Assembly (NCBI GenBank): GCA_027574665.1
Contig: CM050655.1
Span: 806,001 to 870,000 of the forward strand
Origin: Rhynochetos jubatus
Lineage: Eukaryota; Chordata; Aves; Eurypygiformes; Rhynochetidae
DNA: 64,000 nucleotides
Reading direction: 5' to 3'
The notes beneath the pieces are model-generated. The model worked only from the letters and a program-made list of their open reading frames with translations, was not told where the DNA came from and did no database searches. Below, in pieces: positions 9,441 through 21,712 of the stretch; position 1 is the first letter of the stretch, and every line of letters begins with the position of its first letter. Position numbers and translations under genes: made by a program.

Positions 9441-12400
9441 ATCCACAGGGTCACCTTCTCTGTGCTAACCGGCTCGGAGAGGCTCGAAGGCGTGGCTCGT
9501 TGAAGCGTCTGCCCGAACACGGACATCTAAAGCAGCACTGTAATGCGAGCAAACAGAAAGAGTTAGGAGAGAATTTCTTGTCCCTCCTTGCTGCGCCTTT
9601 GCAGAGCACTGCGTGCCAGAGCAGCCGGATCGCTGTGTCGCTTGCAATCTCCAGTTCCAACAGTGCCACAGTTCCTCGGCAACAGAAAGAGCTAGGAAGG
9701 AATTGCTTGCGCTGATTTCTCTCGCTGTGCTCTAGCAGTTCGTTCCCTTTTCGGCAGAGCGCGGGACCGCTTGCAAAGCTTAGAAACAAACCTCTCCCTT
9801 TTCCTCCAAAAGGGAGAGAGCTACGAGAGAATTTCTTAGGGAAACCTTGTTTGTTTTGGCAGAACACTGCATGCCTCTTAAGACAGAGCTCTGGATCCCC
9901 GGGAAAGTCGAAATCCACAGGGTCACCTTCCCTGTGCTAACCGGCTCGGAGAGGCTCGAAGGCGCGGCTCGTTGAAGCGTCTGCCCGAACACGGACATCT
10001 AAAGCAGCACTGTAATGCGAGCAAACAGAAAGAGTTAGGAGAGAATTTCTTGTCCCTTCTTGCTGCGCCTTTGCAGAGCACTGCGTGCCAGAGCAGCCGG
10101 ATCGCTGTGTTGCTTGCAATCTCCAGTTCCAACAGTGCCACAGTTCCTCGGCAACAGAAAGAGCTAGGAAGCAATTGCTTACGCTGTTTTCTCTCGCTGT
10201 GCTCTAGCAGTTCGTTCCCTTTTCGGCAGAGCGCGGGACCGCTTGCAAAGCTTAGAAACAAACCTCTCCCTTTTCCTCCAAAAGGGAGAGAGCTACGAGA
10301 GAATTTCTTAGGGAAACCTTGTTTGTTTTGGCAGAGCACTGCATGCCTCTTAAGACAGAGCTCTGGATCCCCGGGAAAGTCGAAATCCACAGGGTCACCT
10401 TCTCTGTGCTAACCGGCTCGGAGAGGCTCGAAGGCGCGGCTCGTTGAAGCGTCTGCCCGAACACGGACATCTAAAGCAGCACTGTAATGCGACCAAACAG
10501 AAAGGGTTAGGAGAGAATTTCTTGTCCCTTCTTGCTGCGCCTTTGCAGAGCACTGCGTGCCAGAGCAGCCGGATCGCTGTGTCGCTTGCAATCTCCAGTT
10601 CCAACAGTGCCACAGTTCCTCGGCAACAGAAAGAGCTAGGACGGAATTGCTTGCGCTGATTTCTCTCGCTGTGCTCTAGCAGTTCGTTCTCTTTTCGGCA
10701 GAGCGCGGGACCGCTTGCAAAGCTTAGAAACAAACCTCTCCCTTTTCCTCCAAAAGGGAGAGAGCTACGAGAGAATTTCTTAGGGAAACCTTGTTTGTTT
10801 TGGCAGAGCACTGCATGCCTCTTAAGACAGAGCTCTGGATCCCCGGGAAAGTCGAAATCCAGGGGGTCACCTTCTCTGTGCTAACCGGCTCGGAGAGGCT
10901 CGAAGGCGCGGCTCGTTGAAGCGTCTGCCCGAACACGGACATCTAAAGCAGCACTGTAATGCGACCAAACAGAAAGAGTTAGGAGAGAATTTCTTGTCCC
11001 TCCTTGCTGCGCCTTTGCAGAGCACTGCGTGCCAGAGCAGCCGGATCGCTGTGTCGCTTGCAATCTCCAGTTCCAACAGTGCCACAGTTCCTCGGCAACA
11101 GAAAGAGCTAGGAAGGAATTGCTTGCGCTGATTTCTCTCGCTGTGCTCTAGCAGTTCGTTCCCTTTTCGGCAGAGCGCGGGACCGCTTGCAAAGCTTAGA
11201 AACAAACCTCTCCCTTTTCCTCCAAAAGGGAGAGAGCTACGAGAGAATTTCTTAGGGAAACCTTGTTTGTTTTGGCAGAGCACTGCATGCCTCTTAAGAC
11301 AGAGCTCTGGATCCCCGGGAAAGTCGAAATCCACAGGGTCACCTTCTCTGTCCTAACCGGCTCGGAGAGGCTCGAAGGCGCGGCTCGTTGAAGCGTCTGC
11401 CCGAACACGGACATCTGAAGCAGCACTGTAATGCGACCAAACAGAAAGAGTTAGGAGAGAATTTCTTGTCCCTCCTTGCTGCGCCTTTGCAGAGCACTGC
11501 GTGCCAGAGCAGCCGGATCGCTGTGTTGCTTGCAATCTCCAGTTCCAACAGTGCCACAGTTCCTCGGCAACAGAAAGAGCTAGGAAGGAATTGCTTGCGC
11601 TGATTTCTCTCGCTGTGCTCTAGCAGTTCGTTCCCTTTTCGGCAGAGCGCGGGACCGCTTGCAAAGCTTAGAAACAAACCTCTCCCTTTTCCTCCAAAAG
11701 GGAGAGAGCTACGAGAGAATTTATTAGGGAAACCTTGTTTGTTTTGGCAGAGCACTGCATGCCTCTTAAGACAGAGCTCTGGATCCCCGGGAAAGTCGAA
11801 ATCCACAGGGTCACCTTCTCTGTGCTAACCGGCTCGGAGAGGCTCGAAGGCGCGGCTCGTTGAAGCGTCTGCCCGAACACGGACATCTAAAGCAGCACTG
11901 TAATGCGAGCAAACAGAAAGAGTTAGGAGAGAATTTCTTGTCCCTTCTTGCTGCGCCTTTGCAGAGCACTGCGTGCCAGAGCAGCCGGATCGCTGTGTCG
12001 CTTGCAATCTCCAGTTCCAACAGTGCCACAGTTCCTCGGCAACAGAAAGAGCTAGGAAGGAATAGCTTGCGCTGATTTCTCTCGCTGTGCTCTAGCAGTT
12101 CGTTCTCTTTTCGGCAGAGCGCGGGACCGCTTGCAAAGCTTAGAAACAAACCTCTCCCTTTTCCTCCAAAAGGGAGAGAGCTACGAGAGAATTTCTTAGG
12201 GAAACCTTGTTTGTTTTGGCAGAGCACTGCATGCCTCTTAAGACAGAGCTCTGGATCCCCGGGAAAGTCGAAATCCACAGGGTCACCTTCTCTGTGCTAA
12301 CCGGCTCGGAGAGGCTCGAAGGCGCGGCTCGTTGAAGCGTCTGCCCGAACACGGACATCTAAAGCAGCACTGTAATGCGAGCAAACAGAAAGAGTTAGGA

Positions 12401-14160
12401 GAGAATTTCTTGTCCCTCCTTGCTGCGTCTTTGCAGAGCACTGCGTGCCAGAGCAGCCGGATCGCTGTGTTGCTTGCAATCTCCAGTTCCAACAGTGCCA
12501 CAGTTCCTCGGCAACAGAAAGAGCTAGGAAGGAATTGCTTGCGCTGATTTCTCTCGCTGTGCTCTAGCAGTTCGTTCCCTTTTCGGCAGAGCGCGGGACC
12601 GCTTGCAAAGCTTAGAAACAAACCTCTCCCTTTTCCTCCAAAAGGGAGAGAGCTACGAGAGAATTTCTTAGGGAAACCTTGTTTGTTTTGGCAGAACACT
12701 GCATGCCTCTTAAGACAGAGCTCTGGATCCCCGGGAAAGTCGAAATCCACAGGGTCACCTTCCCTGTGCTAACCGGCTCGGAGAGGCTCGAAGACGCGGC
12801 TCGTTGAAGCGTCTGCCCGAACACGGACATCTAAAGCAGCACTGTAATGCGAGCAAACAGAAAGAGTTAGGAGAGAATTTCTTGTCCCTTCTTGCTGCGC
12901 CTTTGCAGAGCACTGCGTGCCAGAGCAGCCGGATCGCTGTGTCGCTTGCAATCTCCAGTTCCAACAGTGCCACAGTTCCTCGGCAACAGAAAGAGCTAGG
13001 AAGGAATTGCTTGCGCTGATTTCTCTCGCTGTGCTCTAGCAGTTCGTTCCCTTTTCGGCAGAGCGCGGGACCGCTTGCAAAGCTTAGAAACAAACCTCTC
13101 CCTTTTCCTCCAAAAGGGAGAGAGCTACGAGAGAATTTCTTAGGGAAACCTTGTTTGTTTTGGCAGAACACTGCATGCCTCTTAAGACAGAGCTCTGGAT
13201 CCCCGGGAAAGTCGAAATCCACAGGGTCACCTTCCCTGTGCTAACCGGCTCGGAGAGGCTCGAAGGCGCGGCTCGTTGAAGCGTCTGCCCGAACACGGAC
13301 ATCTAAAGCAGCACTGTAATGCGAGCAAACAGAAAGAGTTAGGAGAGAATTTCTTGTCCCTTCTTGCTGCGCCTTTGCAGAGCACTGCGTGCCAGAGCAG
13401 CCGGATCGCTGTGTTGCTTGCAATCTCCAGTTCCAACAGTGCCACAGTTCCTCGGCAACAGAAAGAGCTAGGAAGCAATTGCTTACGCTGTTTTCTCTCG
13501 CTGTGCTCTAGCAGTTCGTTCCCTTTTCGGCAGAGCGCGGGACCGCTTGCAAAGCTTAGAAACAAACCTCTCCCTTTTCCTCCAAAAGGGAGAGAGCTAC
13601 GAGAGAATTTCTTAGGGAAACCTTGTTTGTTTTGGCAGAGCACTGCATGCCTCTTAAGACAGAGCTCTGGATCCCCGGGAAAGTCGAAATCCACAGGGTC
13701 ACCTTCTCTGTGCTAACCGGCTCGGAGAGGCTCGAAGGCGCGGCTCGTTGAAGCGTCTGCCCGAACACGGACATCTAAAGCAGCACTGTAATGCGACCAA
13801 ACAGAAAGGGTTAGGAGAGAATTTCTTGTCCCTTCTTGCTGCGCCTTTGCAGAGCACTGCGTGCCAGAGCAGCCGGATCGCTGTGTCGCTTGCAATCTCC
13901 AGTTCCAACAGTGCCACAGTTCCTCGGCAACAGAAAGAGCTAGGACGGAATTGCTTGCGCTGATTTCTCTCGCTGTGCTCTAGCAGTTCGTTCTCTTTTC
14001 GGCAGAGCGCGGGACCGCTTGCAAAGCTTAGAAACAAACCTCTCCCTTTTCCTCCAAAAGGGAGAGAGCTACGAGAGAATTTCTTAGGGAAACCTTGTTT
14101 GTTTTGGCAGAGCACTGCATGCCTCTTAAGACAGAGCTCTGGATCCCCGGGAAAGTCGAA
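9441..14160. repeat. Units 21-30: second occurrence of the divergent block
   Basis: Barcodes: u21 109G,199C,424A; u22 19C,146T,199T,260C,269A,275T (as u9); u23 109C,121G,146T,258C,306T (close to u10 and u12); u24 6G/7G,109C,199C; u25 24C,89G,109C,199T (as u16); u26 109G,146T,264A,306T (close to u7); u27 156T,199T,424A (as u8); u28 19C,146T,199C,424A; u29 as u9 and u22; u30 as u23. Units 9-10 plus the start of 11 match 22-23 plus the start of 24 at a 13-unit (6,136-bp) offset, apart from 121G and 123G. Units 7-8 correspond to 26-27 at a 19-unit offset. Confidence 0.84.
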
Positions 14161-17100
14161 ATCCACAGGGTCACCTTCTCTGTGCTAACCGGCTCGGAGA
14201 GGCTCGAAGGCGCGGCTCGTTGAAGCGTCTGCCCGAACACGGACATCTAAAGCAGCACTGTAATGCGAGCAAACAGAAAGAGTTAGGAGAGAATTTCTTG
14301 TCCCTCCTTGCTGCGCCTTTGCAGAGCACTGCGTGCCAGAGCAGCCGGATCGCTGTGTCGCTTGCAATCTCCAGTTCCAACAGTGCCACAGTTCCTCGGC
14401 AACAGAAAGAGCTAGGAAGGAATTGCTTGCGCTGATTTCTCTCGCTGTGCTCTAGCAGTTCGTTCCCTTTTCGTCAGAGCGCGGGACCGCTTGCAAAGCT
14501 TAGAAACAAACCTCTCCCTTTTCCTCCAAAAGGGAGAGAGCTACGAGAGAATTTCTTAGGGAAACCTTGTTTGTTTTGGCAGAGCACTGCATGCCTCTTA
14601 AGACAGAGCTCTGGATCCCCGGGAAAGTCGAAATCCACAGGGTCACCTTCTCTGTGCTAACAGGCTCGGAGAGGCTCGAAGGCGCGGCTCGTTGAAGCGT
14701 CTGCCCGAACACGGACATCTAAAGCAGCACTGTAATGCGAGCAAACAGAAAGAGTTAGGAGAGAATTTCTTGTCCCTCCTTGCTGCGCCTTTGCAGAGCA
14801 CTGCGTGCCAGAGCAGCCGGATCGCTGTGTCGCTTGCAATCTCCAGTTCCAACAGTGCCACAGTTCCTCGGCAACAGAAAGAGCTAGGAAGGAATTGCTT
14901 GCGCTGATTTCTCTCGCTGTGCTCTAGCAGTTCGTTCCCTTTTCGGCAGAGCGCGGGACCGCTTGCAAAGCTTAGAAACAAACCTCTCCCTTTTCCTCCA
15001 AAAGGGAGAGAGCTACGAGAGAATTTCTTAGGGAAACCTTGTTTGTTTTGGCAGAGCACTGCATGCCTCTTAAGACAGAGCTCTGGATCCCCGGGAAAGT
15101 CGAAATCCACAGGGTCACCTTCTCTGTGCTAACCGGCTCGGAGAGGCTCGAAGGCGCGGCTCGTTGAAGCGTCTGCCCGAACACGGACATCTAAAGCAGC
15201 ACTGTAATGCGACCAAACAGAAAGAGTTAGGAGAGAATTTCTTGTCCCTCCTTGCTGCGCCTTTGCAGAGCACTGCGTGCCAGAGCAGCCGGATCGCTGT
15301 GTCGCTTGCAATCTCCAGTTCCAACAGTGCCACAGTTCCTCGGCAACAGAAAGAGCTAGGAAGGAATTGCTTGCGCTGATTTCTCTCGCTGTGCTCTAGC
15401 AGTTCGTTCCCTTTTCGGCAGAGCGCGGGACCGCTTGCAAAGCTTAGAAACAAACCTCTCCCTTTTCCTCCAAAAGGGAGAGAGCTACGAGAGAATTTCT
15501 TAGGGAAACCTTGTTTGTTTTGGCAGAGCACTGCATGCCTCTTAAGACAGAGCTCTGGATCCCCGGGAAAGTCGAAATCCACAGGGTCACCTTCTCTGTG
15601 CTAACCGGCTCGGAGAGGCTCGAAGGCGCGGCTCGTTGAAGCGTCTGCCCGAACACGGACATCTAAAGCAGCACTGTAATGCGAGCAAACAGAAAGAGTT
15701 AGGAGAGAATTTCTTGTCCCTCCTTGCTGCGCCTTTGCAGAGCACTGCGTGCCAGAGCAGCCGGATCGCTGTGTTGCTTGCAATCTCCAGTTCCAACAGT
15801 GCCACAGTTCCTCGGCAACAGAAAGAGCTAGGAAGGAATTGCTTGCGCTGATTTCTCTCGCTGTGCTCTAGCAGTTCGTTCCCTTTTCGGCAGAGCGCGG
15901 GACCGCTTGCAAAGCTTAGAAACAAACCTCTCCCTTTTCCTCCAAAAGGGAGAGAGCTACGAGAGAATTTCTTAGGGAAACCTTGTTTGTTTTGGCAGAG
16001 CACTGCATGCCTCTTAAGAGAGAGCTCTGGATCCCCGGGAAAGTCGAAATCCACAGGGTCACCTTCTCTGTGCTAACCGGCTCGGAGAGGCTCGAAGGCG
16101 CGGCTCGTTGAAGCGTCTGCCCGAACACGGACATCTGAAGCAGCACTGTAATGCGACCAAACAGAAAGGGTTAGGAGAGAATTTCTTGTCCCTTCTTGCT
16201 GCGCCTTTGCAGAGCACTGCGTGCCAGAGCAGCCGGATCGCTGTGTCGCTTGCAATCTCCAGTTCCAACAGTGCCACAGTTCCTCGGCAACAGAAAGAGC
16301 TAGGACGGAATTGCTTGCGCTGATTTCTCTCGCTGTGCTCTAGCAGTTCGTTCTCTTTTCGGCAGAGCGCGGGACCGCTTGCAAAGCTTAGAAACAAACC
16401 TCTCCCTTTTCCTCCAAAAGGGAGAGAGCTACGAGAGAATTTCTTAGGGAAACCTTGTTTGTTTTGGCAGAGCACTGCATGCCTCTTAAGACAGAGCTCT
16501 GGATCCCCGGGAAAGTCGAAATCCACAGGGTCACCTTCTCTGTGCTAACAGGCTCGGAGAGGCTCGAAGGCGCGGCTCGTTGAAGCGTCTGCCCGAACAC
16601 GGACATCTAAAGCAGCACTGTAATGCGACCAAACAGAAAGAGTTAGGAGAGAATTTCTTGTCCCTCCTTGCTGCGCCTTTGCAGAGCACTGCGTGCCAGA
16701 GCAGCCGGATCGCTGTGTCGCTTGCAATCTCCAGTTCCAACAGTGCCACAGTTCCTCGGCAACAGAAAGAGCTAGGAAGGAATTGCTTGCGCTGATTTCT
16801 CTCGCTGTGCTCTAGCAGTTCGTTCCCTTTTCGGCAGAGCGCGGGACCGCTTGCAAAGCTTAGAAACAAACCTCTCCCTTTTCCTCCAAAAGGGAGAGAG
16901 CTACGAGAGAATTTCTTAGGGAAACCTTGTTTGTTTTGGCAGAGCACTGCATGCCTCTTAAGACAGAGCTCTGGATCCCCGGGAAAGTCGAAATCCACAG
17001 GGTCACCTTCTCTGTCCTAACTTGCTCGGAGAGGCTCGAAGGCGCGGCTCGTTGAAGCGTCTGCCCGAACACGGACATCTGAAGCAGCACTGTAATGCGA

Positions 17101-17936
17101 CCAAACAGAAAGAGTTAGGAGAGAATTTCTTGTCCCTCCTTGCTGCGCCTTTGCAGAGCACTGCGTGCCAGAGCAGCCGGATCGCTGTGTTGCTTGCAAT
17201 CTCCAGTTCCAACAGTGCCACAGTTCCTCGGCAACAGAAAGAGCTAGGAAGGAATTGCTTGCGCTGATTTCTCTCGCTGTGCTCTAGCAGTTCGTTCCCT
17301 TTTCGGCAGAGCGCGGGACCGCTTGCAAAGCTTAGAAACAAACCTCTCCCTTTTCCTCCAAAAGGGAGAGAGCTACGAGAGAATTTCTTAGGGAAACCTT
17401 GTTTGTTTTGGCAGAGCACTGCATGCCTCTTAAGACAGAGCTCTGGATCCCCGGGAAAGTCGAAATCCACAGGGTCACCTTCTCTGTGCTAACCGGCTCG
17501 GAGAGGCTCGAAGGCGCGGCGCGTTGAAGCGTCTGCCCGAACAAGGACATCTAAAGCAGCACTGTAATGCGAGCAAACAGAAAGAGTTAGGAGAGAATTT
17601 CTTGTCCCTCCTTGCTGCGCCTTTGCAGAGCACTGCGTGCCAGAGCAGCCGGATCGCTGTGTCGCTTGCAATCTCCAGTTCCAACAGTGCCACAGTTCCT
17701 CGGCAACAGAAAGAGCTAGGAAGGAATTGCTTGCGCTGATTTCTCTCGCTGTGCTCTAGCAGTTCGTTCCCTTTTCGGCAGAGCGCGGGACCGCTTGCAA
17801 AGCTTAGAAACAAACCTCTCCCTTTTCCTCCAAAAGGGAGAGAGCTACGAGAGAATTTCTTAGGGAAACCTTGTTTGTTTTGGCAGAGCACTGCATGCCT
17901 CTTAAGACAGAGCTCTGGATCCCCGGGAAAGTCGAA
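14161..17936. repeat. Units 31-38: transition block
   Basis: Barcodes: u31 109G,199C,314T; u32 30A,109G,199C; u33 109C,199C; u34 109G,199T,444G; u35 89G,109C,121G,146T,258C,306T; u36 30A,109C,199C; u37 24C,30T/31T,89G,109C,199T; u38 109G,199C with private changes at 17521 and 17544. u35 is the last unit with 306T and 258C. To the right, units become much more alike. u37 is the first of three units with the 24C+30T/31T haplotype (also 79 and 95). Confidence 0.84.
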
Positions 17937-20900
17937 ATCCACAGGGTCACCTTCTCTGTGCTAACAGGCTCGGAGAGGCTCGAAGGCGCGGCTCGTTGAA
18001 GCGTCTGCCCGAACACGGACATCTAAAGCAGCACTGTAATGCGAGCAAACAGAAAGAGTTAGGAGAGAATTTCTTGTCCCTCCTTGCTGCGCCTTTGCAG
18101 AGCACTGCGTGCCAGAGCAGCCGGATCGCTGTGTCGCTTGCAATCTCCAGTTCCAACAGTGCCACAGTTCCTCGGCAACAGAAAGAGCTAGGAAGGAATT
18201 GCTTGCGCTGATTTCTCTCGCTGTGCTCTAGCAGTTCGTTCCCTTTTCGGCAGAGCGCGGGACCGCTTGCAAAGCTTAGAAACAAACCTCTCCCTTTTCC
18301 TCCAAAAGGGAGAGAGCTACGAGAGAATTTCTTAGGGAAACCTTGTTTGTTTTGGCAGAGCACTGCATGCCTCTTAAGACAGAGCTCTGGATCCCCGGGA
18401 AAGTCGAAATCCACAGGGTCACCTTCTCTGTGCTAACCGGCTCGGAGAGGCTCGAAGGCGCGGCTCGTTGAAGCGTCTGCCCGAACACGGACATCTAAAG
18501 CAGCACTGTAATGCGACCAAACAGAAAGAGTTAGGAGAGAATTTCTTGTCCCTCCTTGCTGCGCCTTTGCAGAGCACTGCGTGCCAGAGCAGCCGGATCG
18601 CTGTGTTGCTTGCAATCTCCAGTTCCAACAGTGCCACAGTTCCTCGGCAACAGAAAGAGCTAGGAAGGAATTGCTTGCGCTGATTTCTCTCGCTGTGCTC
18701 TAGCAGTTCGTTCCCTTTTCGGCAGAGCGCGGGACCGCTTGCAAAGCTTAGAAACAAACCTCTCCCTTTTCCTCCAAAAGGGAGAGAGCTACGAGAGAAT
18801 TTCTTAGGGAAACCTTGTTTGTTTTGGCAGAGCACTGCATGCCTCTTAAGAGAGAGCTCTGGATCCCCGGGAAAGTCGAAATCCACAGGGTCACCTTCTC
18901 TGTGCTAACCGGCTCGGAGAGGCTCGAAGGCGCGGCTCGTTGAAGCGTCTGCCCGAACACGGACATCTAAAGCAGCACTGTAATGCGAGCAAACAGAAAG
19001 AGTTAGGAGAGAATTTCTTGTCCCTCCTTGCTGCGCCTTTGCAGAGCACTGCGTGCCAGAGCAGCCGGATCGCTGTGTCGCTTGCAATCTCCAGTTCCAA
19101 CAGTGCCACAGTTCCTCGGCAACAGAAAGAGCTAGGAAGGAATTGCTTGCGCTGATTTCTCTCGCTGTGCTCTAGCAGTTCGTTCCCTTTTCGGCAGAGC
19201 GCGGGACCGCTTGCAAAGCTTAGAAACAAACCTCTCCCTTTTCCTCCAAAAGGGAGAGAGCTACGAGAGAATTTCTTAGGGAAACCTTGTTTGTTTTGGC
19301 AGAGCACTGCATGCCTCTTAAGACAGAGCTCTGGATCCCCGGGAAAGTCGAAATCCACAGGGTCACCTTCTCTGTGCTAACCGGCTCGGAGAGGCTCGAA
19401 GGCGCGGCTCGTTGAAGCGTCTGCCCGAACACGGACATCTAAAGCAGCACTGTAATGCGAGCAAACAGAAAGAGTTAGGAGAGAATTTCTTGTCCCTCCT
19501 TGCTGCGCCTTTGCAGAGCACTGCGTGCCAGAGCAGCCGGATCGCTGTGTCGCTTGCAATCTCCAGTTCCAACAGTGCCACAGTTCCTCGGCAACAGAAA
19601 GAGCTAGGAAGGAATTGCTTGCGCTGATTTCTCTCGCTGTGCTCTAGCAGTTCGTTCCCTTTTCGGCAGAGCGCGGGACCGCTTGCAAAGCTTAGAAACA
19701 AACCTCTCCCTTTTCCTCCAAAAGGGAGAGAGCTACGAGAGAATTTCTTAGGGAAACCTTGTTTGTTTTGGCAGAGCACTGCATGCCTCTTAAGACAGAG
19801 CTCTGGATCCCCGGGAAAGTCGAAATCCACAGGGTCACCTTCTCTGTGCTAACAGGCTCGGAGAGGCTCGAAGGCGCGGCTCGTTGAAGCGTCTGCCCGA
19901 ACACGGACATCTAAAGCAGCACTGTAATGCGAGCAAACAGAAAGAGTTAGGAGAGAATTTCTTGTCCCTCCTTGCTGCGCCTTTGCAGAGCACTGCGTGC
20001 CAGAGCAGCCGGATCGCTGTGTCGCTTGCAATCTCCAGTTCCAACAGTGCCACAGTTCCTCGGCAACAGAAAGAGCTAGGAAGGAATTGCTTGCGCTGAT
20101 TTCTCTCGCTGTGCTCTAGCAGTTCGTTCCCTTTTCGGCAGAGCGCGGGACCGCTTGCAAAGCTTAGAAACAAACCTCTCCCTTTTCCTCCAAAAGGGAG
20201 AGAGCTACGAGAGAATTTCTTAGGGAAACCTTGTTTGTTTTGGCAGAGCACTGCATGCCTCTTAAGACAGAGCTCTGGATCCCCGGGAAAGTCGAAATCC
20301 ACAGGGTCACCTTCTCTGTGCTAACCGGCTCGGAGAGGCTCGAAGGCGCGGCTCGTTGAAGCGTCTGCCCGAACACGGACATCTAAAGCAGCACTGTAAT
20401 GCGACCAAACAGAAAGAGTTAGGAGAGAATTTCTTGTCCCTCCTTGCTGCGCCTTTGCAGAGCACTGCGTGCCAGAGCAGCCGGATCGCTGTGTTGCTTG
20501 CAATCTCCAGTTCCAACAGTGCCACAGTTCCTCGGCAACAGAAAGAGCTAGGAAGGAATTGCTTGCGCTGATTTCTCTCGCTGTGCTCTAGCAGTTCGTT
20601 CCCTTTTCGGCAGAGCGCGGGACCGCTTGCAAAGCTTAGAAACAAACCTCTCCCTTTTCCTCCAAAAGGGAGAGAGCTACGAGAGAATTTCTTAGGGAAA
20701 CCTTGTTTGTTTTGGCAGAGCACTGCATGCCTCTTAAGACAGAGCTCTGGATCCCCGGGAAAGTCGAAATCCACAGGGTCACCTTCTCTGTGCTAACCGG
20801 CTCGGAGAGGCTCGAAGGCGCGGCTCGTTGAAGCGTCTGCCCGAACACGGACATCTAAAGCAGCACTGTAATGCGAGCAAACAGAAAGAGTTAGGAGAGA

Positions 20901-21712
20901 ATTTCTTGTCCCTCCTTGCTGCGCCTTTGCAGAGCACTGCGTGCCAGAGCAGCCGGATCGCTGTGTCGCTTGCAATCTCCAGTTCCAACAGTGCCACAGT
21001 TCCTCGGCAACAGAAAGAGCTAGGAAGGAATTGCTTGCGCTGATTTCTCTCGCTGTGCTCTAGCAGTTCGTTCCCTTTTCGGCAGAGCGCGGGACCGCTT
21101 GCAAAGCTTAGAAACAAACCTCTCCCTTTTCCTCCAAAAGGGAGAGAGCTACGAGAGAATTTCTTAGGGAAACCTTGTTTGTTTTGGCAGAGCACTGCAT
21201 GCCTCTTAAGACAGAGCTCTGGATCCCCGGGAAAGTCGAAATCCACAGGGTCACCTTCTCTGTGCTAACCGGCTCGGAGAGGCTCGAAGGCGCGGCTCGT
21301 TGAAGCGTCTGCCCGAACACGGACATCTAAAGCAGCACTGTAATGCGAGCAAACAGAAAGAGTTAGGAGAGAATTTCTTGTCCCTCCTTGCTGCGCCTTT
21401 GCAGAGCACTGCGTGCCAGAGCAGCCGGATCGCTGTGTCGCTTGCAATCTCCAGTTCCAACAGTGCCACAGTTCCTCGGCAACAGAAAGAGCTAGGAAGG
21501 AATTGCTTGCGCTGATTTCTCTCGCTGTGCTCTAGCAGTTCGTTCCCTTTTCGGCAGAGCGCGGGACCGCTTGCAAAGCTTAGAAACAAACCTCTCCCTT
21601 TTCCTCCAAAAGGGAGAGAGCTACGAGAGAATTTCTTAGGGAAACCTTGTTTGTTTTGGCAGAGCACTGCATGCCTCTTAAGACAGAGCTCTGGATCCCC
21701 GGGAAAGTCGAA
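17937..21712. repeat. Tetrameric higher-order repeat, two copies of 1,888 bp (units 39-46)
   Basis: Units 39-42 and 43-46 carry the same ordered barcode: (30A,109G,199C), (109C,199T), (type E), (type E). The only difference I noted is 444G in unit 40 (18852), absent from unit 44. The repeat boundary is at 19824/19825. The pattern does not extend left to unit 38 or right to unit 47 on these markers, so it looks like one local four-unit duplication rather than a long HOR array. Confidence 0.75.
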
